A stretch of DNA of 64,000 bases from Schistocerca nitens (Eukaryota; Arthropoda; Insecta; Orthoptera; Acrididae): contig NC_064617.1 in the NCBI RefSeq assembly GCF_023898315.1, positions 714,943,202-715,007,201 on the forward strand. The letters are read 5' to 3'. Below are positions 20,880 to 32,704 of this stretch, piece by piece. A program made the position numbers and the translations under genes. Positions within the stretch are counted from its first letter, which is position 1, and the number at the start of each line of letters is the position of its first letter. Under the pieces are notes generated by a model. The model was given only the letters and a program-made list of their open reading frames with translations. It did not search any database and had not been told where the DNA came from.

Positions 20880-23049
20880 AAGACCATCAAAAACTACACT
20901 GCGTAGACAAACAAAAGACTATCGGCACGCGCTACGGAACTCTACTGTGGACACTGACGAAAACGCAAGAACTGTGTCTAATGAATTAGATTAATGCGCA
21001 GAGATTGAAAAATTAAACTATCAAAGAACTCAGGTGAGACTAAATAATTCCCACAATCACGAACTAGTAAAATGTCACAAAATCGGTTACTTCCCTGTTG
21101 CTGCTTGTGTCTCGTCCTGCTGTTGCGTGACTGCAGAGAACCGTGACAAAGGAAATGCGTTATACGGTAAAAAATCTGACTTCCTAGAACTGCAGTAATG
21201 GAGGACTGGACCTCTGCTAACACCTATGCAAAAAGTATAGTATTGGGCGCAAAACAAGCACACGACCCCTTGCTGTGTTCTAAATTTTAAATGTCTGCAC
21301 ATTAAAGCCAGTTTTTCAATCAAAATAGTTGAAAATTCGATTATTTTTTGCATTTTGGGAAAGGTATATGTGTCGAGAATGTCGGGACGAAAAGGTTTTT
21401 TCATCCGTGTGTTACAAAAGTTTCTAGAGCCCATTTTTCGAAGCAGTTCACGGCCGCCTTGGGACGCTATCGGTCGGAGACGCCCAGTCCAGGTAGAAAA
21501 CTTGTTGTGCCGCGACGCATGTTCACAAAATGATTTATACCAGTATGCATGCAAACACATTCGCCGAAAAAGCTGACGAACAACTGTGCATATCCAGCTC
21601 AGCCAGATCGGCTTTTCTCGCCGAGAAGATCGAGGGAATTGCTCCCCAGGAACAATTCGAGTAAGAGGAAAGGTTGATATAAGGTCCTGGAATTTCAGAA
21701 TAAACATAAGTAACGAAAACACCTTTTGTGGTCCAATTTTGGTCACAACTGGTCAAAATATATTTTTTTGTCCGAAATATTGTATTAGTCAATTTGAATT
21801 TTGAAAATCTAACTTCAGATTTGAGTTAAGCGACATCAAAAATACATAATAACATGTGGTTTTTATGGAGACAGAACTAATAATACCCGTACATATAAAA
21901 GTTTTCCCGGAACTTCAAACATGTTTTTCTCGAGAAACGATCTTTCAATACTGTGTACAGCATAAAATAAAAACGGTTCAACATCTTAGCTGCTACCTTT
22001 GACCCCCCCAAAAAGTAACACATATCTTGTGAGCTTATACCTATAATATATTAAATTAGTTAATAATAATTATATTTTGTAAAGCCATAAAGAGTGAAAC
22101 AAACCCCCCAAAATCGATCTCAGAGTTCGAGTTAGCACCATATCGTTAAATTTAAGGTCATTTCTTTGTGGTTAAGCATAAACTCCCGTAAGTTTAATGT
22201 CGTATCGACTGATATTATCCATTTTTGATTCCAGATAACTCCTGAGCGGTTACACTTCACGGAGTCTACGTTCTTCAAACTCATAAGATCTTGATCAAAC
22301 GTCAATTGCAGGTGCCATTTATTTGTATTAAAAATCTAAAATCAAAGTATGATCAATCATAATCCCCAAACAGATCGTGTGCATGTCTTTTCATTGTCTC
22401 AAAAAATTTTACAAAACGAACACCAGTAAAAACACACGAAGAAGATTGTTTCTCAAGGGGCTTAAAATTAATATACCATGGAAAACAGTGTCAGAGAATT
22501 GGTAATAGTCGCGTAGCCCATATTAATAGTAAAAATGAAGTTATCTCTGATGGATAGATGAATAGAAGAAGTAAGTCAGCAACAATAGGAGGAGCAACAA
22601 AAACACCAGGAGATAAGAAATGGACCAACATTGCACGAAATGAAAAGACGTCATATGTGCTCCAGTACAAACGTTAACTAACATTCAACGCAGAGTGCTA
22701 CTTGCATGGGAGGTACGTGCAAAATACTTTCAAATGTTGCAAAATCATGTCAAACCGGGAGTGATTTGTGGATAACGAAAAACTTATAGAATTAACAAAA
22801 GTAAAAATCATTTACAAGGGACTTTCATGAAGTAACCAAGGAGCACAAAGAAAATGTAAAGAAATCTTGCAGAGAATTGTGATACAAATGAAACGAGAAC
22901 TGAAGACAGTGCAACAGATAAAGAGGAAACAAATAAAGAAGAAACCTTTGAAAGTAGTAGTAATATTTTTTCCCAGATCTCTCAGTAGCCTCTCCCTCTT
23001 CCAGAAAATCCAACAGTTTGTTTAATTAGAAAAGGAAATGAAATAAATG
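20880..23049. other. Long unannotated stretch
   Basis: A 219-residue minus frame (21087-21746) has no motif, no neighbour with a matching orientation and ordinary composition; I do not call it a gene. The rest is AT-rich with no repeat ends that I recognise. Confidence 0.4.
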
Positions 23050-23752
23050 GTGTATCAAAAAGAATCATCCGATTAAAAAAATCATAACTATTATGTCATT
23101 TGAGACATGTACGTGAAAAAGGTACTGTTGGAAAGAGCAAACTCTCGAATTTTACATGGTTCCTGTTTCGCCTCTCCAAAACTTAATGTGGTTTGTGCAG
23201 TTTCACGGGAAAAGATGGATGATTCATTTTTCTTTGCCGAGAACACTATTACAGGAAGCACATATCTCGATGTGCTCGAGAACTTCCTTTTCCCACAGCT
23301 GGAGACTGATTCAAACGACTTCATTTACCAAGAGTATGGAGCACCGCCACACTGGCATCTGGAAGTGCGGGAATTTTTAAATCAAAGGATTACTGAACGA
23401 TGGATCGGTCGCACAGGACAAAATGATTCAGCCGTATATTACTTGCCTCCAAGGTCACCGGACCTCACTGTGTGTGATTATTTCCTGTGGGAGGTTTATA
23501 AAAGACTCTGTTTATGTGCCTCCGTTACCAGTAACAATGAATGAACTGAGACATCGCACAAATTTGAATACCCACTGACATATGCCGTGCATCTCGGGGG
23601 GGGGGGGGGGGGGGGCGGGGGGCGTATTGAACACCTATGGAACGGTATGAAAAAATTGAGTTTCCCACTCATCAAAAAACAAAATTCATTGTATGTGTTT
23701 ATTAGTTTCAGAAATGTAGACGTGCCAAATCGGATGACTCTTTTTGATACAC
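23050..23752 (+). mobile_element. Mariner-like element, internally deleted
   Basis: Inverted ends: GTGTATCAAAAAGAATCATC (23050) and, at the right, GATGACTCTTTTTGATACAC (ending 23752). Only the C-terminal half of the transposase remains. A G homopolymer of about 19 bases (from 23598) interrupts it. Confidence 0.8.
23107..23700 (+). pseudogene. Mariner-like transposase, C-terminal half
   Basis: Readable as PKLNVVCAVSREKMDDSFFF, AENTITGSTYLDVLENF, YQEYGAPPHWHLEVREFLNQ, WIGRTGQNDSA, PPRSPDLTVCDYFLW. The middle Asp of the QQDGAPPH motif is changed to Tyr; the last Asp (VCDYFLW) is kept. A frameshift near 23540 separates the tail IEHLWNGMKK, which follows the G run. The spacing from the lost second Asp to the third is 46 residues in my count. 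The N-terminal DNA-binding half is deleted. Dead. Confidence 0.8.
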
Positions 23753-24039
23753 TATGTATTTCAAAACAATAATAGATCGTTTGTTTCTGTTAACAGTCAA
23801 GGAGATAAGGTTACTAACGATCGTTTATGTCCGATTGGTTCTTTACCAGTTAACTAAATGGTGAGAAAATTCAGAGAACTCAGCTAAAAACTAAAGTTTA
23901 TACTGTTTTTGCTGTAAGCTCTTTGGCACAGACGCACGTTTGAACAATATACTTAATTTTTTACTGGTTTGCAAGATTGGTGGAAACTTAGTCCTAAATT
24001 TTACTATCATGAAACCTAAGAAGAGCATGAAGTTTATTT

Positions 24040-26045
24040 TGAAGAATTGAAAACCTTAGAACAGGTCTAACTTCCAACAGAACAAGTGATCGCGTTACTC
24101 ATGCAACATATGAACCAGAAAAATGAAACTGTTTCAAAACAACTGCTAGACTACACTATGTTTGTGACTGAACAAAATCTTTCATTTCGCGGCCACGGAG
24201 AGCTTATGCGGGAGGAAAATGAAGGAAATTTTGTTTAGCTGATTAGACTGTTATCTAAATGTGATGCTCTACTAAGAGAACACTTGATCAAACAAGAGCA
24301 GTCCACCCAGCCACTACTACACAAAAGTAATTTATCTTACTTCTGGGCGGTATTCTCTAGGAAAAGATTTTAATTGATATAAAATATTCCAAGTATTTTT
24401 GTATCATCCTTGACAGCACGGCGAATAACTCGATCGTAGCTCATATCATTGAAATCCTTTGTTACGTTCACACAGAAAACAAAAAAAGTAGAAGTAAAGG
24501 AGTTATTTCTAGTTTACGTTCAGCAATCTGATAAGACCGTTATGATAAGGGAAGCTATTTTACGGGTTACTGAACAGACTGGTCTGGATGTAACAATTAG
24601 CCGAGGATAAGGATATGACAGTGCTTCTGCTGCTGATGGAGTGCAATCAGGAGTTCATGCAAGAATTTGTGAATTTAATCCTAAGGAATTGTTTGCAGTC
24701 TGCGCAAACCACTTTCTCAGTCTGTGCAGATAACACGCTTTTGCACCATTCCATTATGTGTGACAATTTTTGGGACTTAGAAAGTTCATATGCGTTTTTC
24801 TCAGTTTCTATCCAAAGAGGGACAATCCTTCTGAAAAATATTGCAGGTAAAAGACTCTCAGATAGAGGTCTCACTGCTAAGCCATGAAGCCTGTGTTCTA
24901 GTATTTCAAAAAGATTGATGCCATTGAGGGACTTTCTTATTCTTCAAAATATATAGAAACCAGACGAGCTGCTCAGCCTCTTTTGTCTGCATTGTGTGAT
25001 TACGGTTTTTGTGTTTGGTAGGTTTATGGAGTATTGCCTTAGGAGAAGCCGACCATTCTCAAAAGTATTCACAAATTCTTGGAGTCAGCTTCGTAATGTG
25101 TATTACTAAAATAAGAAGTCTAAAGTTCTTTTCGAAAGATAAGATAAATTTTCTTGTTGACGAAGCACTTCGATCTGTGATGTACAAATGAGATGGCCAT
25201 TCCTGAGGAAGAAAGTAGAAATATCAGGAAGAAGAAAGTGTTGCTTGGAGAGAAGGCTGCAGACAAGGCACTGCCTTTGCTCCAGAAACTGAGGTCAATC
25301 TCAGGGCTCATCTGTAGGTTTCTAGAACAGACGTTGAAAAACCGTGGAACGTATATTATATAGTTTTGCTGTTTTAGAGCTCTGTAATCCGATTAAAACG
25401 TCAGAAATGGACCGTCCATTGATTGTAAAAAGATCAGTTGACAATTGCTAACAGATTTCTGTAGATCTACTCCTTCATCTACATGAATACTATACAACTG
25501 ACAATAAATGTATGGCAGAGGGTTCATCGAACCACCTTCAAGCCATTTCTCTGCTGTTCTACTCTCAAGCAGCGCGTGGGAAAAACGATCAGTTTCCGTC
25601 CGAGGTCTTCTTTTTGTTATTTTATTACAATGACCCTTTCTCCCTATGTAGGTGAGTGCTAACAAAACGTAGATGCTATCCTTGCAGAAATTCCATTTCT
25701 AAGAACATTTCTATAGGTTGTCAAAGTTATAAAAGAAGAATCTCTTGGCTAGACATCTTTAAGATTCTTACAATTCTTGGTTGATTATGAATTTTCCAAA
25801 TAACCCCATTTTAGAGTTAAGATTTTTCTTAACGTTGTGTGTTTCTGTAGCGTCAATCGAGAGGAGCTTTTCAAAACTCAAACTAATTAAGAACTATCTC
25901 CGGTCCACTATGAGTCAGGCACGACTGTCTAGTCCGGTAATTTTGTGAATCGAAAATAGTTTGGCTAAAGGTATCGATTTCAATGGGGCAGTTTCAAAAT
26001 TTGTAGCAGAAAGACATAAAAGGAAGAGATTCTACGCTACGTGTT
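24040..26045 (+). pseudogene. hAT-superfamily transposase pseudogene (ZMYM1/DUF4371-like)
   Basis: Fragments in order on the plus strand: TEQNLSFRGHGELM and EGNFV-LIRLLSKCDALLREHL (24180-24290); VEVKELFLVYVQQSDKT (24490); GYDSASAADGVQSGVHARIC, NPKELFAVCANHFLSLC (24610-24725); ETRRAAQPLLSALCDYGFCVW (24960-25015); VDEALRSVMYK (25160); and, after a LINE insertion, REELFKTQTN, LSPVHYES, FNGAVSKFVAERHKRK (25860-26035), which is the hAT dimerisation region. The order matches ZMYM1-like hAT transposases. Many stops and frameshifts. No zinc-finger N-terminus or terminal repeats found. Confidence 0.75.
25462..25670 (-). mobile_element. 5'-truncated LINE 3' end inserted in the hAT relic
   Basis: Minus-strand reading LTYIGRKGHCNKITKRRPR and TDRFSHALLESRTAEKW is the LINE ORF2 C-terminus, related to the copies at 34134 and 57201. 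The tail is CTTCATCTACATG-like on the left. GTAGAT occurs at both edges as a possible short target duplicate. Confidence 0.65.
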
Positions 26046-27658
26046 AGTCGTCTATTAGCAAGAATAGCTTTCATTAATTGTACTCCATTAATAATCAGTT
26101 AAACGGTGTTGCTTATAAAAATGCGTCTTAGTTATTTGTCTCCACTCATAAAAACTACTTACAAAATGCTTAATATTACATTTTGCTTATTTAACTACGC
26201 GTATAAATAAGTGGCATCCACAAAAAAAAAACAACAAAAAATGCTGTTTCATGAAGTTGGAGGGCGGTGACAAGTTGAAACTTCGCACCAGGTATCAAAC
26301 TGCTGAGCTAAGGTACGCCGCTATTGTTGTCAGTGGACGTTTAGACAATGTTTTCCCTAATTCTTTGATTGGGAGGAGTGGTAACAACCACCGTCTCCTG
26401 ACCTCATCCTGTCGGATTTACTCTGATAGACGCTCCAGATGCACTGGTTGCCCGTTTGGTTGAAGCTGCAGCCATTATTCCAGAAACACTTGGTTGTTGT
26501 GAGGCAAAGATGTAACCAAAAGGGAGGGGGGGGTGCAGGGATTCGGGGGTCCAGACCTCCCCTATCGCCTAAATAAATTGCACACGACCTACTTGCCGAT
26601 TAGTGAAATTGAAATATATTTTGATGTTTAATCATACGACGTTAAAGGGATACGCACAATTAATAGTCAATAATGCCACCGACAAATTTAAACTGTCGAT
26701 AGCACTATCGGCTATTTCACACCCCTACTTTAGCCAAGATCTGAACATTGTTGGCCTTACTGAACTCTGTTGTCGTTTTGTTAATCAATCTAATCCTTAC
26801 TTGGATTGCCATTTTCTGTTTTTGTGCTTATGGATAATTCTGTAAAAAGAAAGAGGAGGAAAGCCGATTTTGATTCGTTCACTAGATTGTGGTGGTTAAA
26901 AATAATTACGCACAACTGTAATAGCCTAATTACCTATCTATGGCAGTTAAGTGAGAGCACTGAAGGCGTTATTCCGAGACTGGTAGAAATTTTGGGCTGC
27001 AATTTTTCAGTATTTCACCAGACAGCCAAGCGGTAAACATCACTATAAATAATATTGAAACTAGTGTGGCCTAAAAATCGCGTTGATAAACGAAAATATC
27101 ACCCAAACTATGATGGTTGCATTTCTTTAAAAAAATTGCTCAAATTTCTGTCATTACTAGCCCAAATGGGAGCATATCGCCCATTGTACTCACCCAGGCG
27201 GTACTCAGTCATGAAAACGAGTTCCGATACGGAACGATGGGAAGGATTTTGTGGAGAATGAAAGGTGCATGTGATGACATCACATTCTACAGTTCGTTTC
27301 TAAAAGACTTTTTCACTGTCTCTTGAATTTATCCGAGCCAACTGAACCCAGCATCCACCCCCCCCCCACTCCCCCCCCCCACCCTCCTCACCTACCTTTC
27401 GTGCAAAATCCTTTCACGCTATATACACAGTGTTGACAATATATGTGATACCTTTTTAAGAAAAGCTTTTCTTGCTTGATTATATAGAACAAATACTACT
27501 TGTATGAAGGCCTCCCAAAAGGAAATTATGTACACAAAATTTAAAAATAAATAAATGTGTTTTTGGAATAAATTAAAAACAAGAGCATTTTATAAATTTC
27601 CATTTAACAAAATTTACCCACCCCCCACCACTACCCCCGCCCCCTTCGGCAAAATCCT
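26046..27658. other. Unannotated stretch with C/G-rich runs
   Basis: Short frames only. G-rich tract near 26522 and C-rich tracts near 27358-27385 and 27612-27648, the last two each close to the text GCAAAATCCT; probably related decayed repeats. Confidence 0.4.
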
Positions 27659-27666
27659 GGCTACGT

Positions 27667-27862
27667 TCAAATGGCTCAAAATGGCTCTGAGTACTATGGG
27701 ACTCAACATATGAGGTCATCAGTCCCCTTGAACTTAAAACTACCTAAACCTAACTAACCTAAGGACATCACACACATCCATGTCCGAGGCAGGATTCGAA
27801 CCTGCGACCGTAGCGGTCGCGCGGTTCCAGGCTGAAGCGTCTAGAACCGCTCAGCCACACTG
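27667..27862 (-). mobile_element. tRNA-derived SINE (family A)
   Basis: Family A body, with its 5' end shortened (the usual GGCCGGC head is missing). The duplicate GGCTACGT flanks it (27659-27666, 27863-27870). Confidence 0.88.
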
Positions 27863-27870
27863 GGCTACGT

Positions 27871-30014
27871 CCTTATTTGAGAGTTTTAACCGAAAGTGAC
27901 GAGAACGATTGTAATATAGCATACACACAGTTGAGGGTTTGCAGTAGCAGATATCCAGGCATTAGGATATTGTACAAAGATGGAAATAAATGAAGAATAA
28001 CATCGAATCAGTGTTTACATTTGTATGTAAACTCCAGTTGTCATCAGTATGCTGACCAACATTTTCCGACTATCGCGAAATGTTTTCATGCTTAATATTC
28101 TTTGGGATCTTTCCTACAAAATTTTTACCGTCCAATCAAAGAGGAACTGTTCGTTTAATGTGCGTTGCACCTGAGAAGATATTTTCCTAGTGGACAATGC
28201 AGTAGATAATATCTTTCGCGTTAGCTAATGAAGTCCTGAAATATATATCACTATTGGATTACCTCACCAGAACGTTACAAGAGTGGCTTTTGATGGACAT
28301 CTGTACAGCAGTGGCCACTGAATTTTTTCGCGACTCGCTGCTGCAGTAAGCGTATCGAGTTTACCAGACGTCGTTAGTGAGTGATTTCGAGCATTTGGAG
28401 CAGAGTAAAACCCGACAGCAGCGCGAATGACAGTATGTTATTGTGATAGTGGCGACAGTTATTTTTGATTCGGTATCTAGGACAGGCGCTTTCACATTCT
28501 GCTGCCTCCGTCCACTGTGATACGACGTGCAAAGAGATCCTGTCACAATATATCGCCCAACTCAGTAACATACCCACAAGACAATTACCGTCTACCATAA
28601 CGAAGAGGAATTGAATCTATTCGCGGGTGTAACTGACGAAAATACGATGACTTATATGCGTTTAAGAAGGGTATTGAGGAAGTGACTCACGTGATCCATT
28701 TGATCAAGGTACGGGGAATATAAAGGGCGATATAGATACGCGAAGTCGGCAGTTATAATGTAACGAATTGTCCACGTTGACGGAATGACAACCACCTCGG
28801 GTGGACACGATTTTTCTTTTTTTTATGAAAAGAAGATACGAGCTTCATCGAAGTGAAAACACCGTCTGAGATTTATAATCTTTAATCCATAAAAAGAAAC
28901 GTAACATAAAAGTTAGTGCCTGACCTTATAAGAAAATGGTCGACGGACAGAAACTTTATCTAACATTTTTTTAAGGGATAGTTACGGACTAAGTGTTTTT
29001 AGGCACTTTACTCTGAGAACTAATATTGCATTAGTATAAGCTGTAAGTATATATCTCTTGTATTATTAATATAAACGAATGCTACTGATTTGATTCGACG
29101 ATCTAACGATTTTCACCGAAATTTTCAAACAGGAAAGGATGTCATAACAATTGAGAAAATCGTGCTCTATGGCAACAAAAATTATCAGAAAAAATGCCAA
29201 GTTAATACCCCTCAAATTATTACTTCCCGAAATTATTACAGAATTTGTGAGTGTGTGGGTTTTATTTTTTCATTTTGCGCAATGGAGTGATCCAACAAAT
29301 ACCCTTTGGCTCCTGCTAGAAACAATTTCCACCTCACACTACTACAGAAGTCAGACAGACGCTCCTAATGAACCAACAAGAACTGCTTGAAAAACATTCA
29401 GCAATAAATATCTTCTGCAGTCGTCTGCTGTAAGGAAAAGACACAAAAATATTCTATATTCTTACGTAACTAGTGAAATACTTGAGTACTAGAGTATTGC
29501 TAGATAGTGTAAGAAAAACATTAAATGAACGAAAAATATTATTTATTGCAAAAAGTTCTGAGAAATCAAGTGAAACTTTTTCTTGTAAATTAATAAATTT
29601 CCGTGTTCTTTTCAGAACAGTAGATTGCCTCTTATGGATAGGAATGCTATTATTTTACAAAGTATTGAAAGGTTCTTTTCTCCCTTTTCTTTAAGGATGT
29701 TATTTACTCGGCAGAATGGCTGAGAGCCGCGCCTACACACCTTGAATACCTTTTCTAGGTACAGTCAAGGCTGTCGTGTGAGAAATGTAGTGGAGTGTAC
29801 TGTTATGGAGCACAGATGGGGCTCGCATACACTGTAGCGCACAATACCGTGAGCTGCAACGACTGCTGCCTGCGTCGCTCGCTGCTGACAAATAACACAA
29901 CTATCTCTTTCTATCTGGATTGACCTTCGCCAGTCAAACTCTCCCTACACCTTGATGAAGTGAAGGACTCCTATCCACCCCAAGTCTAATTATTGGCATG
30001 GTACACCGGTCAGA
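27871..30014. other. Unannotated stretch
   Basis: No protein-like frame longer than about 80 residues, no repeat ends recognised. AT-rich with a few GC-richer patches (28300-28760, 29700-29900). Confidence 0.4.
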
Positions 30015-30026
30015 TAACCAGTCCAC

Positions 30027-30158
30027 ATTTCTCTGCCTCGTGATGACTGGGTGTTGTGTGATGTCCTTAGGTTAGTTAGGTTTAAGTAGTTCTAAGTTCT
30101 AGGGGACTGATTACCATAGATGTTAAGTCCCATAGTGCTCAGAGTCATTTGAACCATT
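30027..30158 (+). mobile_element. SINE, short variant sharing the family A tail
   Basis: Head CTCGTGATGACTGGGTGTTG replaces the tRNA-like part; from GTGATGTCCTTAGGTTAG onward it matches family A. Duplicate TAACCAGTCCAC on both sides (30015-30026, 30159-30170). So this is a distinct subfamily or chimera with its own 5' end, not a random truncation. Confidence 0.85.
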
Positions 30159-30170
30159 TAACCAGTCCAC

Positions 30171-31610
30171 TGCGATGTCACTCAATACTCGCTTGCAGGC
30201 GTTTAACTAGTACTCTGTCCATGTTCACACCACACAATAAGTGTGGCGGCTAACAAAGTGAACAACACTTAATCACGAGCGAGTCAATATAGAATATCAC
30301 TTCGATTCGCTAACGACAGAGGAGCTCTCCCAGTGAAGTACTGAGGAGAGACTTGGTTCCTCGCTCTTTGCGTACACGTAGGAGTGCACTCACTCTCGTT
30401 ACTTGTTCCCGCTCCGAGAGCGACAACGGAACGGCTCCTTTTTCTGGAAAAATTGCAAGGGTATATCATTCGCTGTCTTCCCTAACTCCTCTGGCTCTTT
30501 GCGTCATAAATATTCCACCAATCAGCGTTGCTCTTTTAAACGGGAGAATGATGTTTCGTTTAAGTCGACCAATGCGGAAATATGTAGCATCTCCGTTAGG
30601 CATATACTGTCGTCCTGTGAGAACTCTGTAACTACGCAGTCAGTCAGTCAAAAAATGCGTATTCTGGGCGCTCCCACACAGTGTAGCGGAATTTGTATTA
30701 AGTCGAACACGGGGGTCGTTATCCCTTCGCTCTGGCAAAAGCTGTCCTCTCTCTGGACGGTCGCTTCGGCGAAGTAGGTGTGTTAACTCACCCCTCTGAA
30801 GAGATGGGCCTCCCAACAGGTTGGTTGCCTCTTTAAAACGAAAATTCCTGTGGCCCTCATGTTGTGTACACCAGCCTCGACTTTTTCAACCTCAGTGCGC
30901 ACTTGCGATTTACTTATTAGATTTGCTTATTGTTTACATGAATTCATACAAAATTGACTCTACCTTATCGAGTTTGGGTTCGAATTAAGCGTCTTCATGT
31001 GCAGAATACGATTGTGAGGACGGAATATGTAACAAATGAAGGTCAGGAGACCACACCACCTTACAAATTAAACTATAAAGATAGCAGTCCTAATTGCCAA
31101 AAATATGCAAGTAAAATTAAACTTTAAAAATCACATTCGTCTCTGTCGAACTCGGAAATACTAAATCTGTGTGAAAGTTTCATAATAAGAATGAGGTCTG
31201 GACCCTCAGACTGCAGCAGGACAGCAGGAGACGACTGCCTCTTCTCCCTCCTCCACACCCCCCCCCCCCACTCCACCCTCCCCCTGGCCCCTGCTTCACT
31301 CCCACCATTGCAATCCCTGATGTCATCTAAGGGATATCTCACTGTATTTGAGTCTACTCTGGCAATGCAAAACCCGAAGATATTATTGACGAATGTGTCA
31401 AATTTCTGCGATGGGGCTAAACTGGATACTATGCTGGAATCGAAACCACATATTCAACAATCGTTTATCGGTCCACTTAATTTTCGGCATCTTTCTGCAG
31501 CACCACATATCTTTGATTACCTTCGTTTCTGGTTTTTCTATCATCCGTGATTTAGCTACACACGATGCTACACTCCAGACATACGAGAATTTCTTTCTCA
31601 AATGAAAGAC
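30171..31610. other. Unannotated stretch, GC-richer at 30240-30800
   Basis: The SINE above interrupts this moderately GC-rich block, which may be an unrecognised repeat. A 124-residue frame (30403-30777, plus) lacks any motif. A C run lies at 31258-31270. Confidence 0.35.
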
Positions 31611-31624
31611 TAATTTTAGTGTCA

Positions 31625-31822
31625 AAATGGTTCAAATGGCTCTGAGCACTATGGGACTCAACTGCTGTGGTCATCAGTCCCCTAGAACTTAGAACTACTT
31701 AAACCTAACTAACCTAAGGACATCACACACATCCATGCCCGAGGCAGGATTCGAACCTGCGACCGTAGCAGTCGCACGGTTCCGGAGTGCGCGCTTAGAA
31801 CCGCGAGACCACCGCGGCCGGC
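31625..31822 (-). mobile_element. tRNA-derived SINE (family A)
   Basis: Full copy. Duplicate TAATTTTAGTGTCA (31611-31624) against TAAGTTTAGTGTCA (31823-31836), one mismatch. Confidence 0.92.
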
Positions 31823-32197
31823 TAAGTTTAGTGTCAGTGGACATCCTTTGACAATCTGTAAGTTTGCTTCTTAAGTAGCCTATTTCTTGCTTCGTCCATC
31901 ATGTGTTATTTCCCTTCCCATGTAACGCAATTCCTTCGCCTACATCTGCTTTTTCACTGTAAATCAAAAATCTGCTGCTTCAGATATGACAGTGAATGGC
32001 TTCTAAGTCAAGTCTGCATGTACCAATGCGGCCTCTTCGACGGAGCTAAAATCGATGGTTAATTGAGAAACTACACGATGATTGTCTTCTTAGCAAAGTA
32101 CAAGAAATGGGCGATTTACTATTAGATTTCCAGTAATGAACCATGATTTCTCCGCTGATGGAGGCACAAGAGAATTGATGGAGAAACTATAAGTGGT

Positions 32198-32704
32198 AGT
32201 CAAATGAAAACGAGATAGATAGGAAAAACTAAGTGAACTGTTTTTTATTTGAAAAGGAATCGTCAAAACTGTTATTACATTTATGCCTGCAGAACCATGA
32301 TTACCCCTGGGCATGCACCTCTTCACCCAAAGCAAATCGACGGCCATGAATGTCTTTCTTTAGGGCTCCAAAAATACGAAAGTTGCGTGGGGAGATATCG
32401 AGACTGTGTGGAGGATGTGTAACGGGTTATTAGCGAAGCTTCTGCAATGTTGCCAAAACAACCCTGGCAACATGTGAACCTGCCCACCACACACTCTCCA
32501 CCACTCCCCATGCGTTTTCCATATTTCTGCAGCCATGAAGAAAGACATTGGTTGCTTACGATCAGCTTCGAGCGAGGAGGTGCGTATGCCTGGTACAATC
32601 ATGGTTCCGCAGGAATAAATGCATCAACCGTCATGGCGACTTCTATTGAAATAACGAACAGTTTATTTACATTTTTTCCATCTGTCTCGTTTTCATTTCA
32701 CTGC
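32198..32704. mobile_element. Palindromic element made of two inverted mariner segments
   Basis: From both ends inward the two arms align: CAAATGAAAACGAGATAGAT at the left against the complement AAATGAAAACGAGACAGATG at the right, then TGCCTGCAGAACCATGATTA against TTCCTGCGGAACCATGATTG, then TGTCTTTCTTTAGGGCTCCA against TGTCTTTCTTCATGGCTGCA. The match runs to a centre near 32450, so nearly the whole 500 bp is an inverted repeat. I recognise the content as mariner transposase sequence (minus sense in the left arm, plus sense in the right), too short to encode a working protein. Confidence 0.75.

Noticed and set aside
21087-21746. 219-residue minus-strand open frame
   Set aside because: No motif, no domain-like pattern, no supporting neighbour; overlapped by other chance frames.
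30403-30777. 124-residue plus-strand frame in a GC-richer block
   Set aside because: No motif; better seen as part of an unrecognised repeat.
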